Assembly: GCA_945859605.1 (NCBI GenBank) | Contig: OX243811.1 | Location: 33,671,950-33,735,949 of the forward strand | Source: Lumbricus rubellus | Lineage: Eukaryota; Annelida; Clitellata; Crassiclitellata; Lumbricidae | DNA length: 64,000 nucleotides | Reading direction: 5' to 3' | In this document: piece by piece, positions 14,216-23,522 of the stretch | Position numbering within the stretch: position 1 is the first letter of the stretch | Layout: every line of letters starts with the position of its first letter | Notes under the pieces: model-generated | What the model was told of the DNA's origin: nothing | The model's database searches: none | What the model saw: only the letters and a program-made list of their open reading frames with translations | Program-made: the position numbers and the translations under genes

Positions 14216-16762
14216 CCAACCAGGTTCTTGTGTTCCGTCAGTTGTCGACTGAGACTCGAGATCTGTTGTTGAATCTGCGATTTCTCTTCAACAATCAATT
14301 CATGTCTTTGTCTCCACAGACGAAGGTTCGACTCATCAGACTCAACCTGTGAACAGCGAGCAGAGCTACATTGTGCTACAATGATCTTAGAGGAACAGCT
14401 TCTGCTCTCACAAGGTCAGCTACTTATCTCTGAAGAACAGCCTCTGATTTCATTACATGTCAAGAGAACAGCCACTGATATTATGAGTAGAACGGCTATT
14501 TTCTGCTCCTAAATAGAATTGCAAATGTATAAAAATTATAACTATTACAATAAAAGTTACGTTGTTCTGTTTTTCATAACGTATCGCATTTACTAATAGA
14601 AATGACACTAAGTACGTATTAGCCAATTTAGCCTATCTAGACTTCTAGAGTATCAAGAAACCTTAAGCTGCAGCTCTTCCATCTGTCGCGTCTGTTTCCG
14701 GTCACGTGATTCTCCGACGGACAACGCCTTCCTCATCTCTTCCGCTTCTTCGAGCGCCTCTTCAAGAGCCGTGACCTTTGATTCTTCCGCTGACCTCAGT
14801 GATGATAATTCAGCCTCCAGTTGCTGTCTTGCCCGGTGATGACTGGATGCTGCGGTTCGAACTGTCAGCACTTCCATCTTCAGGCTTTCTATCTTATCTA
14901 AAGCAGCAAAAGCAACATGGCGCCCGACGTCTAAACGCAAACAACTGACTGGCTGTGGTGCACGTGAATCTGTGTATTGTTCTAATAGCCGTTATCGATC
15001 AGACATCAGGGCTGTCATTTTTTCATTCAATCCCTTGCATTCTTATATATATGAAGTGTAGGCCTATGTATAAAAAATTGTATATAATATATATAATCAT
15101 ATATAATATGTATATAATATATATGCACATTGCACACACACAAACACAGGCACGCACAATTACAACATTCTCCTATTCACTCGTTCTACGATGGTTCATT
15201 CATCTTTAATTTACTCATTACCTCGTTCGATCACTACGCCATTCATTCATTCATTCATTCATTCATTCATTCATTCATTCATTCATTCATTCATTTGCTC
15301 ATTTGTTCCTCCGTCCAATCTCTCATTCGTTCCATCATTCATTCAATCAATGAATCTGTTCAAAATTTCATGATTAATAATATTATTCTGACATCTTACT
15401 CTAACACTCACATAATGCAAAGTGTTGCCGATTCCCTTCGTAATGTAAACTGTAACGTCATCGCAATGGCCATTTGTATAGCGCCATTCTGTGGTTATTA
15501 CCGTTTAGAATGGCTTCTCGGTCGGCATTGATGATCGGTGTCGGCAAGAAATCTGGAACGGTCTGAAGGGCTTTTCGAAGAGCCTCGTTCTCCACCTCGA
15601 TGGCGTTCAGTCTGTCTTCAGCGCATTCCATCTTGGCCGCTAGCGAATGCTTCTCCACTAACAGGTCGTGAATTGACCTTTGGTAGAAAACAAGGAGCAT
15701 GGTATTGTAACATTTGTGATTTATTTTAAAATAAATTTTTATGTGAAATGGTTGTGTTTAGGCCTACTGCATAAGGAGAAGATGTCGAGAGAAGAAGCTG
15801 GCTGAGCAACCCATATATATAATTAAATATAATTACATGTATAATATTATATACACATAATTATATAATTATTATATATTATAATAGAGACAGTCTTAGC
15901 TCCTGTATGTCTACGTGTTCTGTACAATGTGTACGTGCGAATGATGATGTCTGGCGGCCATTCCTTCAGCTCTTTGTCTGAATGCATCGTTTCATTTTCT
16001 CACAGTTTGCTCAGTGTTAAATCAGAACACGCCAGAAGTCGCTATTGGAATAGAAGAATAGAAGAGTAGGCGTTCCTTAAAGCTATAAAGATGCACAGTG
16101 GATATGAAGTGCATCTATTCACTTAAGTTTCCTAGCGTCGCTAGAGTCAGCGGCCGCCAATTATCCTCTCTCTCAACGTCTCTTCTGTATGTTATCAACA
16201 GTGTGCGGTTAGTGCACTCATGAAAGCAGAAAATCTCGAAATAAATTTCATTCTTGTCGGGGATTTGAACCCTTTATCACTCGGTTGATAATCGAGAACG
16301 CTAACCACTAGATCAGCGTGCACCCATTACACACTGAAATATCTTTCTGCACTGATAGGAACCTGAAACTTGACTTTGGGGTTTATAGACCAGCACTCCA
16401 ACTACCCCTGTATCACCACCCCTCTGGCTATTAGACACTTTATGATGATGAATACAACAATGATAAGATCCTAACTTGTCTTTTAGTTCTTCTATTGTCC
16501 GCTTCTGTTGGGTGACGTCATCCAAGTTCTCGTTCAGTTGAGTCAAGGTAATCTGCAGACTGGAGATCTCATCCCTGAAAGCCTGTCACAAAGCATCGTC
16601 TCATCCTCATGTTTATCATAGTGGTAGTAGTAGTAATAACATTAGTAGTAGTAGTAGTTGGTGTTGTTGTAGTAGTGGTTGTACTAGTAGTAGCAGTAGT
16701 GATGATGATGATGATTTTGATGATGAATTATCCATAGTCTTGGCTTCCTTAGCAATGGAACG

Positions 16763-16826
<64 letters not shown>

Positions 16827-18527
16827 GATAATACTAACAATGATAATAACAATAATAATGATAATAACAATAGCAATAACAATAATAATGATAATAACAA
16901 TAGCAATAACAATAACAGTAGCAACAACAACAGCAACACAATAGAAATAATTATCAACGTCGTCACCACAACAACGTCAGTCACCGCACTATACAACCAT
17001 GAAGACACCACGACACTACCAACTCCACCAACTACACCAATTTTACAATCAGCTCCACCTTTACTATATACGCCTTGACCTCTGTCACGATCAAAATAAT
17101 TAGAATTTATAATAATTGATTATGGACAAGTAGAATAGTGTGGAAAAGAACAATAATTATTTATTCTTCTCATCAAACCTTTGTCCTTTCTTCAACGACA
17201 TCGGATCTTGTCCCATGCATGAAGGAATTCGTCTCATCGGTGATTGGCTCAGCATTCGTTGTTTCTTGTGGTCCTCTGTCGCTTCTACCATCTTCATATT
17301 TGAGACGAAGGAATCGCTGACTTTCCTCCAACCTCTGAAGCCGTCGTGTAAGCTCCTTCCGTTCTGTCTACAACAGGAAAAGACATCTGCTGCTGCTGCT
17401 GCTGCTGATACAAAACGTGTCAGTCATTGGTCATTGCTCAAAAGGACATTAATTTGGTTGGCTGATAATTCGGTTATTTGAACAGTCTAATGTGAGTTCG
17501 ATAAATGTAACCTTTGGATGTTTTAATGATTGTCAATTAGATCACCTATAGTCACTTGGTATATTACTAATATTGGCAATGGGTCTTCAGATAAAATATT
17601 TATTCTGTTATTTGATTTATAATTGGGTGGTTTTCAAGTCATTTGGTTACTTATTTCGATGAATTGATCAGTTGTTACTAACCAATGATTCAATGTCAGC
17701 TACATGTAGTTGACCTTATGAACTTAGTCCGATCAAATGATAAAAATAAATAAACAATCTAACAACTTGTTAGATTGTTTATTTATTTTTATCATTTGTT
17801 CATAAGGTCAACTACAGCTGCCATTGAATCATTGGTTTCTTTGTTTGATTGCTGATAATTAAGATGCAATTGGACGAACCTGAAGCTTTGCATTTTCTGT
17901 CGTCAGTCTCTCCTCTGTGTCCGTCAGTTTCAATGCACTCTCTTCGTGTATTCGTCGTAATCGTTCCTCTGTAATCCGTAATCGCTTTTCCAATGAATTC
18001 AGCTATTCAACGTCATTTACAGTTTCCATGAAGCTTCACATCAGAGATTACGAAAACAAACACTGATGAAGGTGGTAGAAATAACGATGAAATTGGTATA
18101 GGCCTAATTATGATGAATGTGACGCTATTGATAATAACGACGACTATGATGATGACGATGATTACGTTTATCAGCCCCGGTTTGGATCTCCTGCGTAATA
18201 AACTGATACAACTTCTTGTAAATCACAATGTGATTACGACCTGTTTTTTGTATGTTATGCCATGTAATGTTATGTTATGGCTATGCTATGTTACGTTATG
18301 TTATGATGATGGGGGTGTGATTGTGGTCATGGTAGTGGTTGGGTGGGAATGTTTGGGTGGTATGTTTGGGTGGCGCGGCGTGGTGGTCGCGGCGGTGGTG
18401 ATTGCAATTGTGGTTCTGTATGAATGGTGATGTGGGGGGTGGCGTGCATGGCTGGGTGGTGGCCGTGGAAGTCAAGGTGGTGGTGGTGGTGGCGGCGGCG
18501 GCGGCGGTGAAAGTGGTGGTGATGATT

Positions 18528-18578
<51 letters not shown>

Positions 18579-19949
18579 ATGACGATGACTAGAACACAGT
18601 ATGATGCTGATTATGATTTTTAAAATGTACCTGCGTAGGCCTATATATGGCATAACGAATAGTTTCTATCGTTAGGCAAGTTTTCTGTCTGGATTCACTA
18701 ATTCTACAATCACTATCAACGGTGTCAAGTGTACCTGGACTTTTGGAACGTTGTTCTGCTTGACGGTGAGAAGCTGAGCTTCGAGAACATTCTTAGACTC
18801 AGTCAACCGCTGGACTTGAAGGACCAGTTCCTTCTTCTGACCTTCCTCCTGCCACCTCTCCTTCTCTGTTTCCGCCAACAGTCGTTTCAGTACTTCGAAT
18901 TCATTCTACACAATACATAACGCTCACATAACTCATGTCTAGTCACTACACTTACTGTGATCACTGCATTTTAAAAGACATGTGAGTGGTCTGGTGGTAG
19001 GCTACAAGAATTTATGCGTGAATGCATACATGACGATGATTAGTATGGCGTCTGTCCATGCCTCTCACAACCGCTGCAATCTATTGGTATGCATCTCACA
19101 GGCTCAGCTGCGAAAGACTATAATATGCCACGTGTCTGTCTATAATTATGCCATACAAAAATATTGAAGGTCATGGCTATAAACTGCAGTGAATCTAATT
19201 TATCATGAGAACTGTTTTCTATCTATTATTTGCTACAATTCAGTGTCTTCACTTGCCAGACATTATTTCGGTTGCAGACAATAAACAACGCCGTTGATCT
19301 TTTAACCACGAAGGTGTACCAGTCTATACCAGCGTAATGTAACGCAGCGTATGTACAATCTAATGTAATTCGATGTAAATTGAAGACGGTTAAACTTGCA
19401 AGTTATGTTCCGTGATATCGAAAACTGCGCATAATATGATATCGATGTAAAAAGATGATGAATAGCAGACGAGCTTCAAAAGTCTCTCGTATCCGACTCT
19501 CGGTGATATATGTGACAGCAACGGAGGAGGGTGGGGAGGGGGGCTGAGGAACACGTGTACCGGTATAGCGCATCGAAAAAGTTTTAGTCTTCAAGGAGCG
19601 CTGCGCAAATTGAAAGTTGCAATAAAATACGCTAATAAAGTTGTTGCTGTTGTTAATGATGATGATGGCGACGACGATGATGCTGATGGCCTACTAATAA
19701 AATAATGATAATAATGAATAATGATGATGGTGATTATGATGATGGTGATGATGATGATGTGGGTTGGTGACAATCTTGACGATGATGATAAGTTCAACAG
19801 CTACGACAAAAAACAGACGATGATGAAGTTGACTACGATGGTGAAGATGATGAAGATGACCTTGAAGTAACCTTCAATCCTGCCAATTCTTTCCGATAAT
19901 GTTCGATTATCTTCGACCTGTCTTTCCGCCTCAATTCGCTCCAGTCCAT
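887..19949 (-). CDS. Large coiled-coil protein gene, 24 exons seen
   Basis: Twenty-four minus-strand exons join in one reading frame to about 1271 residues plus stop. In transcription order they run from 19949-19872 through 18905-18735, 18002-17880, 17367-17179, 16582-16476, 15677-15502, 14897-14662, 14346-14221, 13468-13322, 12777-12514, 11680-11534, 10775-10626, 9989-9834, 9318-9235, 8740-8596, 8219-8066, 7581-7486, 6252-6132, 5594-5433, 5204-4980, 4184-4005, 3506-3412 and 3107-2880 to 1142-887. Phases agree at every junction, provided the intron after 5433 uses a GC donor. The product is almost entirely heptad-like, rich in E, K, R, Q and L, with low-complexity linkers in exons 4, 10, 12 and 13. 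I see no signal peptide, membrane segment or enzymatic motif. Such proteins are usually centrosomal, ciliary or cytoskeletal scaffolds; that role is inference and I do not recognise the orthologue. The 5' end is unresolved, because the frame stays open upstream of the chosen ATG. Confidence 0.8.
1985..2155 (+). repeat. Possible tRNA-derived SINE
   Basis: A box A-like stretch (TGGTTGAATG) is followed about 45 bases later by a box B-like AGGTTCGATGC, then a non-coding tail. Organisation fits a SINE head, but the copy is diverged and no target duplication was found. Confidence 0.35.
2573..2851. repeat. GGAT and GATT simple repeats
   Basis: Imperfect ATGGATGG-type repeat around 2580-2670, and GATC/GATT repeats from about 2800 that end close to the exon 23 donor. 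Confidence 0.7.
2880..3107 (-). CDS. Coiled-coil gene exon 23
   Basis: Reads DAFDEERVQLLQRSEQTS and continues as strong heptads (EMDCMDKDLREAHNRIDE). The donor AG|GTATAG leaves two bases, completed as Arg. Confidence 0.85.
3412..3506 (-). CDS. Coiled-coil gene exon 22
   Basis: Short exon reading AELSAIRKQCESCQQEAL with a CxxC pair. Consensus donor TT|GTGAGT leaves two bases; the next exon completes Leu. Confidence 0.75.
4005..4184 (-). CDS. Coiled-coil gene exon 21
   Basis: 60 codons starting FGFDGEVVVVQRKLIDVE, with Glu/Met heptads (MELEMEREKHRKLM). Donor GAG|GTTGGA, acceptor TGTTCAG. Confidence 0.8.
4980..5204 (-). CDS. Coiled-coil gene exon 20
   Basis: 75 codons starting ALSGQCSADDHWLLNQPK in phase 0. 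An in-frame stop just upstream makes AATCAG the only usable acceptor that gives this phase. The middle is polar and the end returns to helix (LLKLLQDIRNRK|GTATGC). Confidence 0.75.
5433..5594 (-). CDS. Coiled-coil gene exon 19, GC donor likely
   Basis: 54 codons starting SLLDQNRETCQSDQLKIE. The only GT near the end (5428-5427) would leave one extra base and break the frame of the next exon. A GC donor (ATG|GCTAGT) three bases upstream keeps the frame. The end coordinate therefore rests on phase logic. Confidence 0.55.
6132..6252 (-). CDS. Coiled-coil gene exon 18
   Basis: Reads EESEVKVQQRLQTKLTAA and ends in phase 0 at GAG|GTTAAT. GAAT-type simple repeats start a few bases into the downstream intron. 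Confidence 0.75.
7486..7581 (-). CDS. Coiled-coil gene exon 17
   Basis: Reads AQAEDSKESLRLKNMQLE after the split Arg. The donor AA|GTACGT leaves two bases, completed as Lys downstream. Confidence 0.75.
8066..8219 (-). CDS. Coiled-coil gene exon 16
   Basis: Reads DVDDLCEKLHDRDATIVR. It leaves two spare bases (AG|GTTCAG), which the next exon completes as Arg. Confidence 0.75.
8596..8740 (-). CDS. Coiled-coil gene exon 15
   Basis: Starts EKGKGGGDVDFHLVQGRM in phase 0 and ends with one spare G at GAG|GTAAAT. The next exon completes Asp. Confidence 0.75.
8968..9158 (-). repeat. tRNA-derived SINE, copy 1
   Basis: On the minus strand it starts with a tRNA-like head (box A GATGGTGTAGG, box B GGTTCGAATCC), then a body shared with copies at 10303 and 26689 (CTCAGCGCTTCGGCG-like segment, then GGGAGCGCCTCTGAGTAG). 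It lies in the intron between exons 14 and 15. Too long and poorly paired to be a functional tRNA gene. Confidence 0.75.
9235..9318 (-). CDS. Coiled-coil gene exon 14
   Basis: 28 codons starting IDSLQQQVRHLTTVNEMI, phase 0 at both ends. The donor AAG|GTCTGC is weak beyond the GT. Confidence 0.7.
9834..9989 (-). CDS. Coiled-coil gene exon 13
   Basis: 52 codons starting DDRLAHVELPGKASESGN. A linker-like first half changes to helix (DIASQKEQEVILMRAT) before donor ACG|GTAAAG. Confidence 0.75.
10303..10501 (-). repeat. tRNA-derived SINE, copy 2
   Basis: The best preserved copy. Minus-strand head has GGTGGTCTAGTGGTGG (box A) and GAGGTTCGAATCC (box B), followed by the shared body and the end AGCTTGAAGGGGCGC. 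Lies in the intron between exons 12 and 13. Confidence 0.85.
10626..10775 (-). CDS. Coiled-coil gene exon 12
   Basis: 50 codons starting MRVGHQQDDPRSDHRLQL. Polar, Asp/His/Gln-rich and without heptads, so probably a disordered linker. Donor AAG|GTAAAC. Confidence 0.7.
10927..11370. mobile_element. hAT-type MITE with 8-bp TSD ATCATAGG
   Basis: 444 bp with terminal inverted repeats CATGGGCGCCCGCA and TGCGGGCGCCCATG, flanked by exact 8-bp duplications ATCATAGG at 10919-10926 and 11371-11378. No coding capacity. The 8-bp duplication is the hAT hallmark. It sits in the intron between exons 11 and 12. Confidence 0.85.
11534..11680 (-). CDS. Coiled-coil gene exon 11
   Basis: 49 codons starting AKDEAIEKIVRENAQLRS, donor AAA|GTGAGC, acceptor CTGTAG. 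Uninterrupted coiled coil. Confidence 0.8.
12289..12450. mobile_element. Mariner-type MITE
   Basis: 162 bp between CAGGGTGGACAAAAAAAC and the inverted match GTTTTTTGGCCCACCCTG. The inner sequence (CTTGGCCAGAAGTAAGAATT on the minus strand) matches the element starting at 63186, so this is a deletion derivative of that family. A clean TA duplication is not visible at the right end. Confidence 0.65.
12514..12777 (-). CDS. Coiled-coil gene exon 10
   Basis: The longest internal exon, 88 codons starting LKSKLITCDILESRVSRL. A T/S/G-rich linker sits in the middle and heptads resume at LLAEFSARILKLEDEKNN. The donor is GAA|GTGAGT. Confidence 0.8.
12796..12900. repeat. GATT simple repeat
   Basis: (TGAT)n directly upstream of exon 10 on the minus strand, continuing as degenerate GATT words to about 13080. 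Confidence 0.7.
13322..13468 (-). CDS. Coiled-coil gene exon 9
   Basis: 49 codons, phase 0, starting ADELMLRLEQKEEEVEQM, with donor CAG|GTAGCA. The preceding intron is largely trinucleotide repeat. Confidence 0.8.
13636..14215. repeat. Compound TGA/TGC trinucleotide expansion
   Basis: About 580 bp of near-pure trinucleotides: GAA/AGG, then GAT/GAC, then two near-identical blocks of (GCTGAT)n followed by (GAT)n, each introduced by GGTTTCTGATGCTGC. Several frames read as homopolymers (His, Asp, Met, Ser), which is an artefact of the repeat. The tract ends within ten bases of the exon 8 donor. Confidence 0.95.
14221..14346 (-). CDS. Coiled-coil gene exon 8
   Basis: 42 codons starting VESDESNLRLWRQRHELI. 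The donor CTG|GTTGGA is followed within about ten bases by a roughly 500-bp trinucleotide repeat, so the 5' splice site lies at the edge of an unstable tract. Confidence 0.75.
14662..14897 (-). CDS. Coiled-coil gene exon 7
   Basis: Reads DKIESLKMEVLTVRTAAS after completing the split Asp codon. It carries long Glu-rich heptads (EALEEAEEMRK) and ends in phase 0 at AAG|GTTTCT. Confidence 0.8.
15241..15293. repeat. ATTC microsatellite
   Basis: About 13 perfect ATTC units in the intron between exons 6 and 7. Confidence 0.9.
15502..15677 (-). CDS. Coiled-coil gene exon 6
   Basis: After one carried-over base it reads SIHDLLVEKHSLAAKMEC. It ends with one spare G before GTAATA. A short proline-containing break (VPDFLPTP) interrupts the helix. 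Confidence 0.75.
16252..16325 (-). repeat. tRNA-like SINE head
   Basis: The minus strand has TGATCTAGTGG (box A) and GGGTTCAAATCCC (box B) at tRNA spacing, without a matching acceptor stem. It is a different family from the 10.3-kb SINE. A decayed tRNA gene is the alternative. Confidence 0.5.
16476..16582 (-). CDS. Coiled-coil gene exon 5
   Basis: Starts AFRDEISSLQITLTQLNE in phase 0 and ends with two spare bases (AA|GTTAGG). The next exon supplies G to make Lys. Confidence 0.75.
16620..16935. repeat. GTA and AAT/AAC trinucleotide repeats
   Basis: (GTA)n near 16620-16710, then about 20 ATA units from 16763 and degenerate GATAATAACAAT units, in the intron between exons 4 and 5. The poly-Asn and poly-Leu frames are repeat artefacts. 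Confidence 0.9.
17179..17367 (-). CDS. Coiled-coil gene exon 4
   Basis: 63 codons, phase 0, starting TERKELTRRLQRLEESQRF. The second half (T, N, D, S-rich) looks like a flexible linker. The donor is AAG|GTTTGA. Confidence 0.75.
17680..17837. repeat. Long near-perfect intronic hairpin
   Basis: Left arm AACCAATGATTCAATG... and right arm ...CATTGAATCATTGGTT pair along roughly 75 bases each, including GTTGACCTTATGAAC and AAATAAATAAACAATC, with the tip near 17765. It has no coding capacity and lies between exons 3 and 4. Likely a snapback MITE; a hairpin RNA source is possible. Confidence 0.8.
17880..18002 (-). CDS. Coiled-coil gene exon 3
   Basis: The acceptor is AATAG and the donor CAG|GTTCGT, phase 0, 41 codons starting LNSLEKRLRITEERLRRI. 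A 158-bp hairpin lies in the intron just downstream. Confidence 0.8.
18460..18590. repeat. GGT/GCG/ATG trinucleotide tract
   Basis: GGTGGT, GGCGGC and then about 17 ATG units. The poly-His frame on the minus strand is a repeat artefact. Confidence 0.85.
18735..18905 (-). CDS. Coiled-coil gene exon 2
   Basis: The acceptor is TGTAG and the donor CAG|GTACAC, phase 0 to phase 0, 57 codons starting NEFEVLKRLLAETEKERW. Strong heptad pattern throughout. Confidence 0.8.
19872..19949 (-). CDS. Coiled-coil gene exon 1 (possible start)
   Basis: It begins at an ATG (MDWSELRRKDRSKIIEHYR) and ends AAG|GTTACT in phase 0, matching the phase-0 start of the next exon. A second open frame here (RIEAERQVEDN) also looks coiled-coil but would create a stop on joining, so it was not chosen. 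The frame remains open 5' of the ATG, so this may be an internal exon. Confidence 0.5.
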
Positions 19950-20860
19950 ATTATTGGTCAACAGTTCAATAGTTACTACATGATGTCAGATAGACAGAAA
20001 TTTAGCGAATGAACCTAATGCTGCTGCTGCTGCCTTTCTATTGGAAATATCAAATGTGATTTTCAACCGAAGGTCTTTACGATTATTTTTGCCCCACGCA
20101 GTACAGTATATTTGCCAGGCATCGACGAATGTTGTATCGACACGCAAGAACCTGATTGTGTGTACACCGTGTTGCAAAAATCCTAAACTTGCCAAACTTT
20201 CACTACACCGGAAATGCAGCAAATTTTGTTGTTAGCGTGCAGCATATGAACAGGAGTTTGGGATCAAATCCCTGTCACACAGGAAATCACTTTAAGGATT
20301 ATTGTCAGACTCAGCTATACAGAGAATACTGCAAATCGTTTAGAAATTCTAGTATTTATTAGCGTAATTAAAAAATTATTTAACCAGGCCGTCTGATTGA
20401 CAATCTCTAATTGCGCCAAAACTCTTAAGAATATACAATGTCATGTATACTTTATAGTATATTTAATAGTTATGGTTTCTGCTCAGTGGTTTCGCCAAGA
20501 CTTGTTGTTTTTCTTGTTGAATTAGTTGCAACTTTTCGATTGCTTTTTAATAATGTTTCCTCTCTCTGCCTATTGATCTCTATCTTACAAGAACCGCCGA
20601 AAGCAGAAAATAGCTCTTCTATCTTTAAGCTATCACCAGAGAGATATTGTTGACGAATTAGCCCATTAATCACGGCATGAAACCTTCCCTTTTTCTTGCT
20701 ATTCCCCAACATGCCGGAGCTGTACATATAGCCGACGGGACAGTGTTGTGGCTCTGCGTGCCTGAGGGAAGATTTGACAAGACTTATTTTACACGGATGC
20801 ACTTTCTGCTGCTAGAACAGCTATAATAGCCTAGTTTGTCTAACATTGCTTTAGGCTAGT
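19950..20860. other. No gene recognised
   Basis: Upstream of the coiled-coil gene on its strand. A 110-codon minus ORF at 20470-20802 has no recognisable motif and no splice context, and was not called. Confidence 0.4.
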
Positions 20861-20861
20861 T

Positions 20862-21125
20862 TTCAGCGGAGCGCATTTGTCCGAGGACATTTGTCGGAGG
20901 GCATATGTCGGAGGGCATTTATTGGAAATCATTTGCTGTCGGAGGGCATTTGCTGTCGGAGGCATAATATGTCGGAGGGCATTTGTCGGAGAGCGTTTGT
21001 CGGAGGGCATATGTCGGAGGGCATTTATTGGAATGCATTATTTGCTGTCGGAGGGCATTTGCTGTCGGAGGGCATTTGTCTGAGGGTATTTGTCGGACGG
21101 CATATGTCGGGGCTCATCTGACGGG
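20862..21125 (+). repeat. 15-bp GTCGGAGGGCATTTG tandem array
   Basis: About 15 imperfect copies of GTCGGAGGGCATTTG, with 17-bp (CTG inserted) and truncated variants. Unit length and the GGACATTTGTC core recall the arms of the foldback element at 46.3-49.0 kb, but no inverted partner is nearby. Confidence 0.85.
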
Positions 21126-21884
21126 TCACATATGCTGCGGGCGTTTATGACAGTGAACCGTTTGAGATGTGCTCTTCGTCTTCATCTTTTCCGCTTTTTC
21201 ATCTGTTAGTTTTCTTGCTTCCCAAAATTTCAGAATTTCAGACAACGTACAAGTAGATTATTGTCTTATCAGAGTCAGTAATTTCTGCCTGAGGAAAGGT
21301 TTTCGATCCATTGAATGTAGAAATGAATAGACAGTAATATTGAATACAGTAGGTGCTATCGTCTTTTTTTGGTTCACCGTGTATCAGATCCTACAAGGCG
21401 ATATTCACTGCGCGTACAATTGGCCGATTGCCCGCTTCAATTATTTAACGGCCATGGCCATGGACCATGCACGCCAATAAGACGAATACAAACCGCCACC
21501 TGACTTGAACAATGAACTTAATCAGCTATATATACATGTAGCATCTGTTCGCTATATAAATATCTAGGTTAATAATCATATAATTTGAAGAAATAGAACA
21601 CACAATAATGAGATCGGTACAGAATAATCTGCAAATCTGGCGTCATGAGCAGAATGGCAAGCGTAAATGTATCGATGAAAAACCTATGCATAATTATCAC
21701 ACTCGATAGAGCGTCGTCGAGTTTGTCAATGGGCATAGCCAAAAGCAAGATGGTCGAAAGAGAACCTCTAGGCTTATAAGACTGGGCTTATAATAGAAAG
21801 CGTTTTCTTGTCATCATTGGCTCCTCAACGTCAGATAGAGCTGCAAAAATAAGTTCACTGAAAAATAATTATTATTGTTCGCAT

Positions 21885-22215
21885 TCGATCATTCGTTCGT
21901 TCATTCATTCGTTCGTTCATTCGTTCATTCATTCGTTCGTTTGTTCGTTCATTCATTCGTTCGTTCATTCGTTCATTTCCTAATTAGTTAGTCAGAGCTT
22001 CGAAGGAATGAACGAAAGAATAAATGAACTGAATGAATCGGTGACTGAATGATAGATGACTTGATGAATGGATGGATGAATGAACGGATGGATGAATGGA
22101 TGGGTGACTAAATGAATGGATGAATTGACGGGTGAATGGATGAGTGAATGAATGAACGGATGGATGCCAGGATGGGTGACTGAATGAATGGATGAATGAA
22201 TGGACGGGTGAGCGG
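21885..22215. repeat. Opposed GTTCATTC and GAATGAAC tracts
   Basis: (GTTC/ATTC)n up to about 21980, then complementary GAATGAAC/GGATGAAT units to 22215. The two blocks could pair as an imperfect hairpin. Confidence 0.75.
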
Positions 22216-22347
22216 ATGGATCGATGCGTTGAGTGATAGATTTATCAACTTGATAACTAAATTATTAATTAACGAATTGCCCAATCAATTAATGTGTGCA
22301 CTATGCAACTTTCCTTATAAGGTCATGAAAAATATTAAAGGCAGAGG

Positions 22348-22634
22348 CAGGGCCGGATTAAGGCATGTTCAACATGTTCGGCCGATCAGGGGCCCCCACA
22401 CTTTCCCACACTTTAGGGGGCCCCACAAATGCGGGGGGAAATTTTTCAGGAAGCAAATTTCGGCGAAGCGACTATTTTCCCGAAAATTTCGCCAGATGAC
22501 TAAAAGAAAGGTCATCAACTTTTTGGCGGATGAAATGGTATGATTTTCCCGAAAAATTTCGCCAGACGACTAAAAAAAGAATATCCGCAAAAAATTTCCC
22601 GAACAGGGCCCCCACATTGCTTAATCCGGCCCTG
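22348..22634. mobile_element. hAT-type MITE with 8-bp TSD GGCAGAGG
   Basis: 287 bp starting CAGGGCCGGATTAAGG and ending with the inverted CTTAATCCGGCCCTG. Exact 8-bp duplications GGCAGAGG lie at 22340-22347 and 22635-22642. Internal GGGGCCCCCACA segments are inverted. No transposase. Confidence 0.9.
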
Positions 22635-23111
22635 GGCAGAGGTCACTTTCATCTCTTCCCGCTTCTGGCTATACCCTGTTGAAGCGTAGACGAACATTTA
22701 TATAGCGCGCTTATAGGTTCTAATCGATGTCGCAAATGTGGTCTCTATTGCAATGAAACAGTCACACATTGACGTAATCTGCTTCATATCACATAGGGGT
22801 CTATCATAGTCATCTCTTGGCATCTGGAGTTGTCTGGTGTCACGTCATCTTATACATGTAGATTATGTAGGCTTGCAGCTCAAGATAACCACGTTGCGAG
22901 AGTCATCTTGCCTTTGTGCCACAAAGGTCATCACCTGATCACGTGTGTCCCGGCTGGGTTGACGTCACCGGGTTATACGAGAGGTCGTTCGGGGTCAGCA
23001 GGCACGTGACTTGTCACGTTTGCGTGTTCCTGAAACATTCATTAGAATTATTTCATTCTAAATCAGTCGAAAAAAGGTTTCTGCAAAATGTTTAATAGGT
23101 TTGATCTATGA

Positions 23112-23257
23112 AGTGTGACTTTAGCCAGTCATTCTAGTGCACCAAAATCTAAACGAATAGGCATGCACAAAGTATCTATTGGGAACTAGTTTCTGACTCC
23201 CAGGAAACACCTTGTGTATTCGTTTAGATTTGATTAACTAGAATGATTGGCTAAAAT
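23112..23257. repeat. Short inverted-repeat (hairpin) element
   Basis: TTTAGCCAGTCATTCTAGT pairs with ACTAGAATGATTGGCTAAA, and AAATCTAAACGAATA with TATTCGTTTAGATTT, around a loop near 23185. No target duplication established; probably a small MITE. Confidence 0.65.
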
Positions 23258-23266
23258 TGGATGAAC

Positions 23267-23522
23267 GGATACATGCATACATACATACATACATATATAC
23301 ATACATGCATGTATAGTTGTATACATACATACATACATACATACATACATACATACATACATACATACATACATACATACATACATACATACATACATAC
23401 ATACATACATGCATACATACATACATACATACATACATACATACATACATACATACATACATACATACATACATACATACATACATACATACATACATAC
23501 ATACATACATACATGCATACAC
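23267..23522. repeat. CATA microsatellite
   Basis: About 250 bp of (CATA)n with few interruptions. Both strands are open in several frames (YIHT and CMYV repeats), which is artefactual. Confidence 0.95.

Noticed and set aside
13498..14298. Poly-Ser/His/Ile and poly-Met/Asp ORFs
   Set aside because: Products of the trinucleotide repeat. Only the exon at 14221-14346 has splice signals and coding character.
19872..19950. Alternative coiled-coil frame RIEAERQVEDN
   Set aside because: Splicing to the next exon would give an immediate stop; the MDWSEL frame joins cleanly.
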